Source: DATBAT01 sp963824805 (GTDB lineage Bacteria; Acidobacteriota; Terriglobia; Terriglobales; Acidobacteriaceae). Taken from it: a stretch of DNA of 64,000 bases. Location of the stretch: assembly GCA_963824805.1 (NCBI GenBank), contig CAWGQZ010000011.1, forward strand, positions 1-64,000, in the 5' to 3' direction. The position numbers were made by a program, and so were the translations under genes. How positions within the stretch are numbered: position 1 is the stretch's first letter; each line of letters begins with the position of its first letter. Below the pieces are notes generated by a model. It worked only from the letters and a program-made list of their open reading frames with translations. It searched no databases and was not told where the DNA came from. Shown here piece by piece: positions 1-10,130 of the stretch.

Positions 1-7
1 TAGTTAA

Positions 8-271
8 TCGCTCGGGGTTAGCACTAGCTTCTTTGTCCCCGACATTGCCAACCATGTGCCGCACATGGCGATTACCTGGGACCAGGCCAAAGTCCCGGTG
101 TCGCAGCAAGAAGTCTCCAAAGTGTTGAAGGAATCTCAGCCGTCGATCGTTCTTGGAGGCGGCGAGAATGGGCCGGGCCTGGTCATGTGTTCATTCATGC
201 TTCAGCCCGGGAAACACAAGATCGTTGCCGAAAAGCTTGCAGGCGTTCTGCGTCAGCATGCCACAGCTTAA
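8..271 (+). CDS. C-terminal end of a SelA-like PLP-dependent enzyme (partial)
   Basis: About 87 codons are open up to the stop at 269-271, and the piece reads like the C-terminal small domain of the SelA / D-glucosaminate-6-phosphate ammonia-lyase group of fold-I PLP enzymes (ANHVPHM, PSIVLGGGENG and SFMLQPGKHKIVAEKL). The catalytic lysine domain would lie upstream of the window. A TAA at 5-7 stops this frame just before the recognisable part. Either the gene carries a frameshift close to the window edge, as many genes here do, or this is a decayed 3' remnant. The methionine at 56 is internal to the conserved block and is unlikely to be a true start. Family assignment is from recalled sequence pattern only. 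Confidence 0.5.
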   Translation, partial: SLGVSTSFFVPDIANHVPHMAITWDQAKVPVSQQEVSKVLKESQPSIVLGGGENGPGLVMCSFMLQPGKHKIVAEKLAGVLRQHATA

Positions 272-290
272 TTGGTCGGAGTACTTATTC

Positions 291-1240
291 ATGAAATGGA
301 TGGTCGGAATCTACCTGTGCATGCTGCTGGCTGCTTATTCCGCAGCGGCGGAGCAACCGCCAGACCGCCAGGTTGCGATCACGATTGACGATCTGCCTGC
401 CGGATCCAACACGCTGGCGGTCGCCTCGATTACGGAGATGACCACAAAGCTGCTGGCGACGCTTCGCGACCAGAAAGTTCCTGTGGTTGGCTTCGTGAAT
501 GAAAAAAAGCTTTATCATCCCGGCGAAGTTGATCAGCGTATCCAGGCGCTTCGCATGTGGATCGATTCCGGCTTCGAGTTAGGGAATCACACTTCAGCCA
601 TTCGTCCCTTAACAAGGTCGGACTGGCCGCCTGGGAGGACGATGTTGTTCAGGGCGAGAGCGTCACCCGCATGTTGCTCGCCGAGCGCAAGATGATGTTG
701 AGATATTTCCGGCATCCCTTTCTGGATACAGGGCGTGACCTTCTCACCCGGCGACAGGCAGAAGCTTTTCTCACCAATCCTGGGTACCATATCGCCCCAA
801 TAACCCTGGATGCCTGGGACTGGATGTTTGCGGGGGTCTACGAAGACGCCAGGAAGCGTAACGATACCGACCTGCAGCAAAAGCTCACTCAGGAATATCT
901 GTCCTACAGCAACACGATGTTCGCCTATACGGAAGAGCTATCCAAAAAAACACTCGGATACGAACCCAAGCAGATTCTTCTGATTCACGCCAATCAACTG
1001 GAGGCGGACCACATAGGTGAGTTGCTGGACCTGTTCCGCAAGCGCGGCTACCGGTTCATCACGTTGGAAGATGCGTTGGGGGACCAAGCCTATGGTATGC
1101 CAGATTCTTACGTGGGGGAGGAAGGCACCGGCTGGATCGATCACTGGGCTGTTACTCAGGGAAAGCCACCGCAAGGGATGCCGATCTTCCCGCAATGGGT
1201 GATAGATCGTTCGAGAGCCTTACATCAGCCGCAACCTTGA
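291..1240 (+). CDS. Exported polysaccharide deacetylase (NodB fold), one frameshift
   Basis: Predicted metal-dependent carbohydrate esterase that removes N- or O-acetyl groups from a polysaccharide outside the cytoplasm. An N-terminal signal peptide (MKWMVGIYLCMLLAAYSAAA) is followed by the NodB motifs: ITIDDLPAG (catalytic Asp and metal Asp), GNHT-FSH (the metal His pair), FRHPFLDTG, LDAWDW and LLIHAN. The His pair is split between two frames. Adding one T at about 591-595 joins GNHT to FSHSSLNKV and gives one protein of about 316 residues. The last motif has Ala where Asp is common. The frameshift is more likely a sequence error than decay, because both halves are fully conserved. Confidence 0.8.
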
Positions 1241-1324
1241 ACAGTAGAGCTACGATTTCCACCAACTAAGCTAATCCAAATAGTCCTACAATGGGCCAGC
1301 GGGGACAATCAGTCTCCCACTCCC

Positions 1325-2762
1325 ATGAAACCTGAAGCATCTCATGACCGTCTCGGCCTGGCCCACTGGATGCGGCAAGTCATGGTGGAATGCGAGCACG
1401 CGCGACGTGATTTCTCCGCAGATAGCGTACATGACTTGCGCGTCGCACTACGACGATGTCGATCACTTGCTGCCGTGATCGAACGTGTAGACCCGTATTC
1501 TGGATGGAAGCGAATGCGCAGGGCCGGCAAAGCAGTGTTTTCGGCTCTGGGAGAGCTTCGCGACGTTCAGGTGATGGGAGAGTGGATACAGCGGCTCTTT
1601 CCGCAGGAGGACCCGACGGCTTGCGCGACCCTGGAATTTGTGGGCGGAAGGGAAGCCGAACTGAAGCGGGAGGCGGCAACGGCACTGGCGCAATTTGATC
1701 AGGATCAATGGAAGCAAGTGGTCGGATAGTTTGCCCCACCGTGCCGAGCCCATTGCTCTAAATAAACCAATCCTCGAGCATCTTGCGCTAGAACATTGGA
1801 CTCAGGCTCGGGATTTGCACGCCCGGGCGCTCCGCAATCGCTCTCGCGTCAGTTACCACAATCTGCGCATCGGAATAAAAAAACTTCGCTACATGATTGA
1901 AAACTTCCTGCCCGATCTGCACAAAGAGTTCGGTAAGGACCTCAAGCACCTTCAGGATATTCTCGGTGAAGTCCACGATCTAGATGTGCTTTGGGTGACT
2001 GCGATTGCAGTAAACAAGTTCCCCGACGATGAGGCGCGATTTCGCTGGCGTGACCAGATTGAGAAAGAACGGCGGGAACGCATTGATCAGTATCGTGAAA
2101 AGATGATCGGTAAAGACTCTCTTTGGCTGGTATGGAGGAAGCGACTTCCAAAAGAGAGCGAAGTGGAGCGCGGAAGTATAGAACGTCTCAAGATGTGGGC
2201 GTCATTCTTCGATCCCGAGTTTCAAAAGTCGCAGCGGGTCTCCCGACTGGCGTTGCAACTCTACGATGGTCTAGTCGGGAAGGTAAAAGCCAAAGCCACG
2301 TCCAATCTACCCGGAAGGACGTTGCTGGAAGCGGCTGCCATGATGCGAGATGTGGGACGAGCCAAGCGGGATAGAAAACATCAGAAGCGTTCTTACAAGC
2401 TGATCCGAAAACTTGATCCTCCATTGGGATGGCAGCGCAAAGACCTGGAAATCGCTGCACTGATTGCTCGCTTTCATCGCGGCTCGCTGCCCATCTCGGG
2501 AGACGGCCTCTCGGGTCTCACCGAAACTCAGAAGCGGCAAACTATGATGTTGGCCGGCATTCTACGCCTGATAGACGCGGTCGATGGACAACTGAATGGA
2601 AGGGTCAGATCGCTCGAAGTCGAACAGACCGAAGAGCTAATCCGAGTCTGGGCGAAAGGGAATATCGAGACTCAGCCGTCTGAAAAGATTGCGGCTGCCA
2701 GATACCTGCTTGAGACTGCCTACCAGCGTCCGGTGATTGTCAGTATTCGGCCAGCAGCCTGA
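1325..2762 (+). CDS. CHAD domain fused to a Ppx/GppA C-terminal (HD-like) domain, one frameshift
   Basis: Residues 1 to about 290 form a CHAD domain, a helical bundle rich in conserved basic residues and known to bind polyphosphate (VHDLRVALRRCRSL, then HNLRIGIKKLRYMIENF in the second half). The final 170 residues resemble the C-terminal HD-like domain of exopolyphosphatase/GppA (MMRDVGRAKRDRKHQKRSYKLI, then AALIARFHRGSLP), but the catalytic ASKHA domain of those enzymes is absent. One extra base near 1717-1719 splits the gene: reading WKQ directly into WSDSLPHRAEP restores one chain of about 478 residues. No signal peptide. It converges with the MFS gene 3 bp downstream. A role in polyphosphate binding or signalling is inferred. 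Confidence 0.75.
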
Positions 2763-2765
2763 TAG

Positions 2766-4350
2766 TCATGGTTGATTGGATCGTTTGGTTGAACGTTCGA
2801 TCAGCAAGTACGCCACGCCGGAACTGGCGAGCACCAGACCGGCACACATTAGGACCACCACCCTAAATCCGAAAACGAATGCATCGTTAACGGCGTGTTG
2901 CAACGCTGTTTTGGTTTCAGCATCTATACCGTCTGGTATCGCTAACCCGGCTAATTTGGTCTCGTCTGCCTGGATTTCCTGACGTATATGAGACGGGAGC
3001 GCGAGGTGCTCGAAGTCTTGAATCTAGGCGGGAACGAAAAGTGTGTACCATGACAATTCCGAGAACGGCAATTGCCAGTACTCCCGCAATCCGCGAAACC
3101 GCGTTGTTTATCCCCGAGGCGGTGCCGACACGATCAGGATCCACCGAACTCATCACCACGGTCGTTAGCGGGGCAACCGTGATCGCCATTCCAATTCCCA
3201 GTACGACCAGGGCGGGGAAGAATGTCTTCCAGTAATTTCCTCCTGTCGATGGCAATGCGAACAGCGCGAATCCAAGGGCTGCCAATAACGGTCCTGACAG
3301 AAGCGGAGTTCGCGGGCCATAGCGGTCCACCAATCCTCCCGACCAGCGGGAAAGAGCGAACAGCAGCAAAATCAGTGGGAGGGTTGCCGCCCCTGCTGCG
3401 GTTGCGGAATATCCCTGCACTTGAATCAGGTTCATCGGGAACACAAAGAAAAAGATGGAGAGAGCGGCATACAAAAATAACGTGAGTAGATTCGCGCCGC
3501 TGAAGCTTCGTGAAGCGAATAATTTCAAGGGAACCATTGGAAAGTTTGCTTGGGCTTCGACCAGACAGAAGACAATCAGACAAATAGCGCCAACCATCAA
3601 GCTTCCGAAAACCAGCGGATGCCTCCAGCCCAGATTGACCGACTCGATCAACCCATTCACCAGGCCACCCAATCCAACTGTGACCAACAGGGCGCCGCGC
3701 CAGTCGATGCGGCCGGCCGAGCTGCCGCGGCTTTCTGGAACCTTCCAAAGTGAAATTGCAATCACTGCCACCGCCAAAGGGAGATTGAGAAAAAATGCCC
3801 AACGCCACGATGCATGCTCGATGAGCCATCCGCCAAGGACAGGACCAAGCGCGGTTGTGATCGAGGTAAAGCCTGACCATGTGCCAATCGCCCGGCCCCT
3901 GGTGTTCTCCTCGAAAGAAGCTCCGATAATCGCGAGACTGCCCGGCACCAGAAAAGCGGCTCCGATCCCTTGGATGCTTCGGGCAATTACCAGCTGATGT
4001 ACGTTGTGAGCCAGGCCACACGCGACCGAGGCTGCCGTAAAGACGATTACTCCAAGTACAAACATCCGGCGGCGACCAAAAAGGTCGCCCAAGGAACCGC
4101 CCACGAGAATCAGGGCGCCCAGGAATAGCCCATAGGATTCGACGACCCATTGGACGTCTACGACCGTGGCATGAAAGCTAGCCTGAAGCGCGGGAAGAGC
4201 GACATTCACCACGGTTCCATCGATGAATGCCATGCTCGACCCGAGGATGGTCGCAGCAAGAATCCAAAATTGTGGGGTTCCCGAACATGAAGGATCCGTA
4301 TGCCCTGAGCGGACTACGGCTTCGTCGCAGGGCGGCCTGACAGCTCCCAT
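2766..4350 (-). CDS. MFS drug/solute exporter, DHA2 (EmrB/QacA) type, one frameshift
   Basis: Inner-membrane proton-coupled exporter of the 14-helix DHA2 branch. The first helix carries the family motif AFIDGTVVNVALPALQ. The loop 2-3 motif GGSLGDLFGRRRMF and the helix 5 motif GSLAIIGASF with LGPVLGGWL also fit. The open frame running from 4350 ends at 2917 with a basic, non-membrane tail. Removing one base near 3012-3016 instead continues as EHLALPSHIRQEIQ and then a last membrane helix (FVFGFRVVVLMCAGLVLASS) to a stop at 2766-2768, so I extend the gene there. Its substrate cannot be read from sequence. It is divergent from the esterase at 4436. Confidence 0.85.
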
Positions 4351-4435
4351 GAAATCATTCTAGTCGGCTGGTAGGCGCCTGACTCGGGCAGGCGGTATAC
4401 AATTCGCTGAATTCATACCGTACTGAGGAATACGC

Positions 4436-6175
4436 ATGGACCCTCGTTTGAATCGCCTATTCTTGATTCTGGTTCTTATCGTCAGCGTCTCCACTGCAGC
4501 CAATTCCGCCCACGCTTCGGACAAGCGTGCGGCCTTCTCTGTGTCTTTCACACAGGCGCAAAGTGAGCAGCCTATTGATGGACGGCTTCTTCTGTTGCTC
4601 TCGACCGACCCCTCGGGCGAGCCGCGCATGCAGATCAATGACTCGCCGCAAACCCAGATGATCTTCGGCATGGATGTCGACGCCATGCGTCCCAGCCAGC
4701 CGGTAGCCATAGATGATTCGGCGTTCGGCTATCCGGTCCGATATCTGCACGATGTTCCGCCAGGAGAGTACACGGTACAGGTCGTACTACACCGCTACGA
4801 AACCTTTCATCGTGCCGACGGCCACACCGTGAAGCTTCCCATGGATCGCGGAGAAGGCCAGCATTGGAACCTGGCTCCCGGCAACCTGTACTCGCAACCG
4901 AAGAAAGTTACCCTGGGTGTCGGCGCACCCGTCGCGATTGTTCTTGATCAGCAAATTCCCGCAATTCCACCGCCCCGGGACACAAAATACATCCGGCACT
5001 TGAAGATTCAGAGCCAGCTGCTTACCAAATTCTGGGGACGCCCGATGTTTCTCAGTGCAAACGTGTTGGTCCCCGAAGGATTCGATACCCATCCGGATGT
5101 GCATTTCCCGCTGATGATCAGCGAAGATCATTTCAATTCAGACTTCGACGGATTTCGCACTGAGCCTCCCGATCCTGACCTTAAACCCGACTACAGTGAG
5201 CGATTCCATCTTGCCGGATACAACCGGATTCAACAGGAAGAAGCCTACAAGTTGCACCAGCAGTGGACAGCGCCAGGATTTCCGCGGTTCCTGGTGGCCC
5301 AGGTCAACCACGCCAACCCTTACTACGACGACTCCTACGCGGTGAACTCTGCGAACCTGGGCCCTTATGGAGACGCAATTGAAATCGAGCTAATCCCTGC
5401 TATCGAAAAACAATTTCGAGGAATCGGACAGGGCTGGGCGAGGTTTGTCTACGGCGGCTCTACCGGTGGGTGGGAGTCGCTTGCGGTGCAGGTGTTTTAT
5501 CCTGACCATTACAACGGAGCGTTCGTTGCCTGCCCTGACCCGGTCGATTTTCGCGCCTACACAAATATCAACATCTACGAAAGCAAAAATGCGTTCTACA
5601 TGATGGGAGCCCACCAGCGCATCGCACAACCGGCAGTGCGGGATTATCTTGGCCGGACGTTCGCAACGCTCGCAGGCGTTAACCAATACGAACTGGCGCT
5701 GGGTAGTCATGCCCGCTCGGGCGAGCAGTTCGATATCTGGCAGGCGGTATTTGGCCCGGTTGCTGATGATGGGTATCCCAGGCCGATTTTTGATAAAGAG
5801 ACTGGAGACATCGATCCAGCAGTGGCCGCGTACTGGAAGGAGCACTATGACCTCAGCGCGATCATGCAGCGTGACTGGTCAACGCTGGGCCCGAAGCTTC
5901 AAGGCAAACTGCACATCTACGTCGGCAGCGCGGATACGTATTTCTTGACTGACGCGGTTTACTACCTGGAAGATTTCCTGAAAGCCACCAAGAATCCACC
6001 CTACGACGGCGAGGTCAAGTACGGGGACCGTGCGGAACATTGTTGGAATGGTGATCCCAACCTGCCAAACTACCTTTCCCGGCTGCACTATCACACCATG
6101 TATCTGCCGCAGATTCTGGCACGTATACAGAAAACTGCGCCACCTGGATCTGATCTGACTTCGTGGCGCTACTAG
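4436..6175 (+). CDS. Exported alpha/beta-hydrolase, putative esterase
   Basis: A 579-residue protein with an N-terminal signal peptide (LFLILVLIVSVSTAANSAHA). The first 180 residues are a beta-rich domain of unknown role. From about residue 200 an alpha/beta-hydrolase (putative esterase, Esterase-D-like) follows, with the nucleophile elbow GGSTGGWES and a likely catalytic His in AEHCWNGD. The acid residue is probably the Asp in GSADTYF. The ester substrate is unknown; acetylated or feruloylated plant polysaccharides would fit the other genes here. The 3' end overlaps the convergent flavoenzyme gene by 4 bp. Confidence 0.7.
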   Translation: MDPRLNRLFLILVLIVSVSTAANSAHASDKRAAFSVSFTQAQSEQPIDGRLLLLLSTDPSGEPRMQINDSPQTQMIFGMDVDAMRPSQPVAIDDSAFGYPVRYLHDVPPGEYTVQVVLHRYETFHRADGHTVKLPMDRGEGQHWNLAPGNLYSQPKKVTLGVGAPVAIVLDQQIPAIPPPRDTKYIRHLKIQSQLLTKFWGRPMFLSANVLVPEGFDTHPDVHFPLMISEDHFNSDFDGFRTEPPDPDLKPDYSERFHLAGYNRIQQEEAYKLHQQWTAPGFPRFLVAQVNHANPYYDDSYAVNSANLGPYGDAIEIELIPAIEKQFRGIGQGWARFVYGGSTGGWESLAVQVFYPDHYNGAFVACPDPVDFRAYTNINIYESKNAFYMMGAHQRIAQPAVRDYLGRTFATLAGVNQYELALGSHARSGEQFDIWQAVFGPVADDGYPRPIFDKETGDIDPAVAAYWKEHYDLSAIMQRDWSTLGPKLQGKLHIYVGSADTYFLTDAVYYLEDFLKATKNPPYDGEVKYGDRAEHCWNGDPNLPNYLSRLHYHTMYLPQILARIQKTAPPGSDLTSWRY

Positions 6176-7311
6176 TTTTGCAACAGCCTCGCGAGTGAGA
6201 GTTCGGCTTCCGGGGTGTGTTTTTCCAGCACTGCTTCGGCTGCTTTCAATCCAAGGGCGGGACCGTGCTTAAATCCATGCCCGGAACCGCCACCGAGAAT
6301 CCAGACATTGCCTGCCTCAGGATGGCGGTCGAGAATGAACTTCTGGTCAAGGCTGTTTTCGTACTGGCAGACGCGAGTCTCCAGCAGAGGAGCGTCGCGC
6401 ATTCCGGGGAAACGCCCAACCATATAAGCGCGGACCTGCGAAAGCATTTCATCACTGGTACGGCGCTCACCAAGTGTCGGATCGAAATCAGGCCCCCGCT
6501 CATCGCAGGCCAGCTTGAATCCCCGCCATTTGTTCCCCGGAATTCCATAGAACATTTGTGCCCCGTTATCGATCCAGGTGGGCAGGGTTTCGTCCGTAAA
6601 TTGCTTGCCTCCGGCAGCCGTCCCGAAGAAGAATACCTCCTGCTTGCTGGGACGAATCTTTCCCGCCAAAAACGGGAATACCTGCGGCAGCCACGGGCCA
6701 CAGGCAAAAACATGTCGGTCAGCTTGCAGTTCCTCACTCCCGTTGATTTGGATTGCTTGCATTTCATTGCCGGAGATTTTTCCCGGCGTAGCCTGTGCCA
6801 CCCGGTACTCGCCGCCTTCCGCGTGAAATGCCTCTAGCACCAGTTCGCAGGAGCGACGTGCCAACAGGTATCCAGCTTCCGGCTCGAATATCGCCCAGCT
6901 CACGTTTTCGAAACTGACTTGAGGCCACCGTTTCGCCGCTTCACCAGTTGAAAGCTTTTCAAACGGTTGTCCAACCTGCTTCAGCGTCTTCATCGCCTCC
7001 TGCTCGTAAGCGTCGTTTTCCCCAACCATCCACAGCACGCCGGTATGGAAAAACAATTTCTGTTGCCAGCGGCGTTGGTTCTCTTTCCAAAGCCGAAGAG
7101 CATCGACGGCCATTTGCGAATAGAGGTGCAATGGCCCATAAGTAGCGCGAATGATACGGGTCTCTCCGCCGGAGCTGGCGCGGCTATTGCCTGGTCCCCA
7201 GGCATCGATCAATGTGACTTTGGCTCCGAGCCGCAGCAGATAGAGCGCGGCCCAGCCGCCGAAAACTCCAGCGCCGACCACCACTACCGAGGTTTTTCTT
7301 TTCTCAGCCAC
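6172..7311 (-). CDS. FAD-dependent oxidase, monomeric sarcosine oxidase / MTOX type
   Basis: A 379-residue DAO-family flavoenzyme close in length to monomeric sarcosine oxidase and N-methyltryptophan oxidase. The N-terminal dinucleotide-binding fold reads VVVGAGVFGGWAALYLLRLG, followed by SRASSGGETRIIR. Near the C-terminus RVCQYENSLDQKF matches the position of the Cys that binds FAD covalently in this subfamily, and GGGSGHGFKHGPALG is the family signature. It should oxidise the C-N bond of a secondary or N-methyl amino acid, producing peroxide or passing electrons on. The substrate is not determined by sequence. No signal peptide, so cytoplasmic. Confidence 0.8.
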   Translation of the reverse strand: MAEKRKTSVVVVGAGVFGGWAALYLLRLGAKVTLIDAWGPGNSRASSGGETRIIRATYGPLHLYSQMAVDALRLWKENQRRWQQKLFFHTGVLWMVGENDAYEQEAMKTLKQVGQPFEKLSTGEAAKRWPQVSFENVSWAIFEPEAGYLLARRSCELVLEAFHAEGGEYRVAQATPGKISGNEMQAIQINGSEELQADRHVFACGPWLPQVFPFLAGKIRPSKQEVFFFGTAAGGKQFTDETLPTWIDNGAQMFYGIPGNKWRGFKLACDERGPDFDPTLGERRTSDEMLSQVRAYMVGRFPGMRDAPLLETRVCQYENSLDQKFILDRHPEAGNVWILGGGSGHGFKHGPALGLKAAEAVLEKHTPEAELSLARLLQN

Positions 7312-7460
7312 AGGAATCCCCGGTTGTCATGAACGTGCTGAAAGAATGTCGGATAAGAAGGTGTGGGTCGTCAGAATGTGCACCGGGTAAATTCTACAAG
7401 ATCGAGGCCATGGTTCAGGCAGACACGGTATGATGACGGCCAACTCCACGAGAGGTCCAT

Positions 7461-9104
7461 ATGCAAGATGTTTCGCGGCGCAGTTTTCTTTTCACCGCCA
7501 GCGCTTTCTCATTCTTTCCCTTGGTTCGCACCGAACCCACGCTGATTCTTCATAACGCCAATATCTGGACGGGAAATCCGGCGTTTCCTCGCGCCCAGGC
7601 TATCGCCATCAGCGGAAGCCAGATTACGGCCGTGGGTTCGAATGACGAGGTACTGACGTTGGCAGGACTGAGCCGAAAGATCGATTTGGCCGGGAAAACC
7701 GTGCTGCCCGGATTTAACGATGCGCACTCACATCCGGCTGCATCCGGAGTTCAACACCTGCGCATGGTGGCATGCGACAAGAACTCCATTGAGGACATTC
7801 AGGCGGCATTGCGTGAACGGGCCACCACGACACCAGGCAATCAGTGGGTCTTCGGGTTTCTTTACGACGATGGCAAAACCCCACGGCCGCTCAACCTTCA
7901 CGATTTGGACCAGGCGGTCCCAGACCGTCCCGTGCTGGTGATGCATCGCGGCGGTCACACCGTGTTCGTTAACTCGATGGCACTGAAGCTTGCCGGCGTT
8001 GATGACAAGACGCCTGACCCTCCGGGCGGCCGCTACGAACACGACAGCAGCGGCCACCTGACCGGGTTTGTCGGCGACAGTGCCCGTGAGCCTTTCGAAA
8101 AACTGATTCCTGAAACCTCTACTCGCAGCGATTTCCGCGAGGGCGCAAAGCTCATCTCCAAGATGTTCAGCAGCAAGGGAATTACGTCCGCCTGCGATGC
8201 CACCACCAGTCCGCTGGCGCTGCAAGGCTATCAGGATGCACGCGACGCCGGAGAGTTGCGCGTGCGGATGTACTGCCACGCGACTCCGGAGACCTACGAT
8301 CGGTTGGTAGCGGCAGGTCTTCACACCGGATTCGGCGACGAGTGGGTGCGTATCGGCGGCCTCAAGCAGTTTGCGGATGGGTCGATTTCAGAGCGTACCG
8401 CATGGCTTTCCGAACCATACATCGGAATTGCGAACTACCGCGGCCTGCAAGTCACCAGCCGCGAAAAGCTTTATGAAACCTCGCGCAAGGCCCATGCGGC
8501 CGGGTTTCAGCTGGCAACGCACGCCAATGGTGATCTGGCGATTGATGCCATCCTCGGAGTTTATGAGCAGATACAGCGGGAATTACCGCGGCCCGATCCC
8601 CGGTTCCGCATTGAGCACTGCACTCTCCTGAACGGGGCGTTGTTGCAGCGTATGAAAGCGCTGAATGTAATTCCCGCTCCGTTTTCCGCTTACGTGTATT
8701 TCCACGGGGACGTTATGCACTTCTATGGGGAGGAGCGGACCAAGCATATGTTTCCCATGCGGAGCTTTCTCGATACCGGCCTCCGTCCGACCGACGCTTC
8801 GGACTACACCGCCAGTCCTGCCGATCCCATGATGTGGCTGCGATCGCAGCTTACCCGCATGGACATGAAAGGCAAGGTCTGGGGCGGCAACCAGCGCATC
8901 ACCCTCGAAGAGGCCCTCCGTTGTGGCACTATGAATGGAGCTTATGCGTCGTTCGAAGAAAATATCAAGGGCACTCTTGAACCGGGAAAGCTGGCGGACT
9001 TGGTCGTCTTGACGAAGGACCCGTTCCGGACTGAAGCCCAAGCGCTTACGGAAATTTCCGTGGAACGCACCATGGCCGGTGGCAAGTGGGTGTACGAATC
9101 GTAA
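7461..9104 (+). CDS. Tat-exported amidohydrolase of the YtcJ-like (family 3) group
   Basis: A 547-residue metal-dependent amidohydrolase. The start MQDVSRRSFLFTASAFSF is a twin-arginine signal, so it is probably exported folded. Metal-binding elements appear in order: FNDAHSHP (HxH of strand 1), LATHANGD, RIEHCTLL, and the strand-8 Asp in ASDYTASP. The C-terminal beta-sandwich part reads TLEPGKLADLVVLTKDP. The reaction is hydrolysis of an amide, imide or cyclic ester bond; the real substrate is unknown, as for most of this group. The gene lies 39 bp before the aldo/keto reductase on the same strand and may be co-transcribed with it. Confidence 0.8.
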   Translation: MQDVSRRSFLFTASAFSFFPLVRTEPTLILHNANIWTGNPAFPRAQAIAISGSQITAVGSNDEVLTLAGLSRKIDLAGKTVLPGFNDAHSHPAASGVQHLRMVACDKNSIEDIQAALRERATTTPGNQWVFGFLYDDGKTPRPLNLHDLDQAVPDRPVLVMHRGGHTVFVNSMALKLAGVDDKTPDPPGGRYEHDSSGHLTGFVGDSAREPFEKLIPETSTRSDFREGAKLISKMFSSKGITSACDATTSPLALQGYQDARDAGELRVRMYCHATPETYDRLVAAGLHTGFGDEWVRIGGLKQFADGSISERTAWLSEPYIGIANYRGLQVTSREKLYETSRKAHAAGFQLATHANGDLAIDAILGVYEQIQRELPRPDPRFRIEHCTLLNGALLQRMKALNVIPAPFSAYVYFHGDVMHFYGEERTKHMFPMRSFLDTGLRPTDASDYTASPADPMMWLRSQLTRMDMKGKVWGGNQRITLEEALRCGTMNGAYASFEENIKGTLEPGKLADLVVLTKDPFRTEAQALTEISVERTMAGGKWVYES

Positions 9105-9143
9105 TCAGAGCGCACGCTATACTCGCTTTGAGGAGATGGGTGC

Positions 9144-10127
9144 ATGAAATATCGGGACTTGGGCCGTACTGGGTGGAAGGTTTCAGAGATCAGTTTTGGC
9201 GCCTGGGCGATAGGCGGCGCCTGGGGAAATGTGCCGGAGTCAGATGCGCTCGGTGCCCTTAACCAGGCAATCGATTCCGGAGTAAATTTCATCGATACCG
9301 CTGACGTGTACGGCGGAGGCCGCAGCGAACGCCTGATTGCGCAGCTTAAAAGGTCACGCAAGGAAGAAATTATTGTAGCGACCAAAGCTGGACGCCGTCT
9401 GCCGAAGCAGGCGGTGGAGGGGTATAGCCGGGAGAATCTGACCGCATGGGTGCAGGACAGCCTTCGCAATCTGTCGACCGACGCCCTCGACCTGCTGCAG
9501 TTACACTGCCCGCCGACAGAACTTTATCCGATGCCCGAAATATTTGGCATTCTCGACGACCTGGTAAAGGCCGGCAAGATCCGTTACTACGGCGTCAGCG
9601 TGGAAAAGATCGAGGAAGCGCGTGAGGCCATCAAGCATCCTGATGTCCAGACGGTGCAGATCATTTTTAACTGCTTCCGGCAACGTCCTGCGGACGAGTT
9701 CTTCCCAATCGCCAAGCAACGCAAGATAGGAATTCTGGCTCGTGTGCCATTAGCTAGCGGCATGCTTACGGGGAAACTGCGACGCGACTCTGTTTTCTCC
9801 GCCGATGATCACCGTAATTTCAATCGCCACGGGGAACATTTCGATATGGGGGAGACGTTTTCCGGGGTCGACTACGAAGCCGGCCTGGATGCGGTTGAAC
9901 AGCTTCGCAAGCTACTACCCGCAGGTCTACCTATGAGCCAGTTTGCCCTGCGTTGGATTTTGATGTTCGACGCGGTTACATGCGCGATTCCGGGCGGAAA
10001 ACGTCCTGACCAGGTGGCAGAAAATTGCGCGGCAGCTGCTTTGCCCCCTTTTAGCGAATCGACCATGAAAGCAGTAAAGGAACTCTACGATCAAAAAATC
10101 AAACCGCTGGTTCATCCACGTTGGTAA
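9144..10127 (+). CDS. Aldo/keto reductase
   Basis: A 327-residue NADPH-dependent (beta/alpha)8 reductase. The catalytic tetrad can be seen: Asp and Tyr in IDTADVYGGGRSE, Lys in VATKAGRRL, and His in LLQLHCPPTE. The NADP-binding segment near the end reads IPGGKRPDQVAENC. It likely reduces an aldehyde or ketone to an alcohol, or acts in reverse on a sugar. A GAGGAG ribosome-binding site at about 9130 supports the ATG at 9144. The gene converges with the amidase gene 3 bp downstream. Confidence 0.85.
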   Translation: MKYRDLGRTGWKVSEISFGAWAIGGAWGNVPESDALGALNQAIDSGVNFIDTADVYGGGRSERLIAQLKRSRKEEIIVATKAGRRLPKQAVEGYSRENLTAWVQDSLRNLSTDALDLLQLHCPPTELYPMPEIFGILDDLVKAGKIRYYGVSVEKIEEAREAIKHPDVQTVQIIFNCFRQRPADEFFPIAKQRKIGILARVPLASGMLTGKLRRDSVFSADDHRNFNRHGEHFDMGETFSGVDYEAGLDAVEQLRKLLPAGLPMSQFALRWILMFDAVTCAIPGGKRPDQVAENCAAAALPPFSESTMKAVKELYDQKIKPLVHPRW

Positions 10128-10130
10128 GCT

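Noticed and set aside
2917..3012. Basic C-terminal tail of the MFS exporter in the uncorrected frame
   Set aside because: The alternative frame gives a final membrane helix and a stop at 2766, as expected for a DHA2 transporter.
6217..6837. A 206-codon plus-strand open frame opposite the flavoenzyme gene
   Set aside because: No domain pattern; the minus strand has a clear DAO-family protein.
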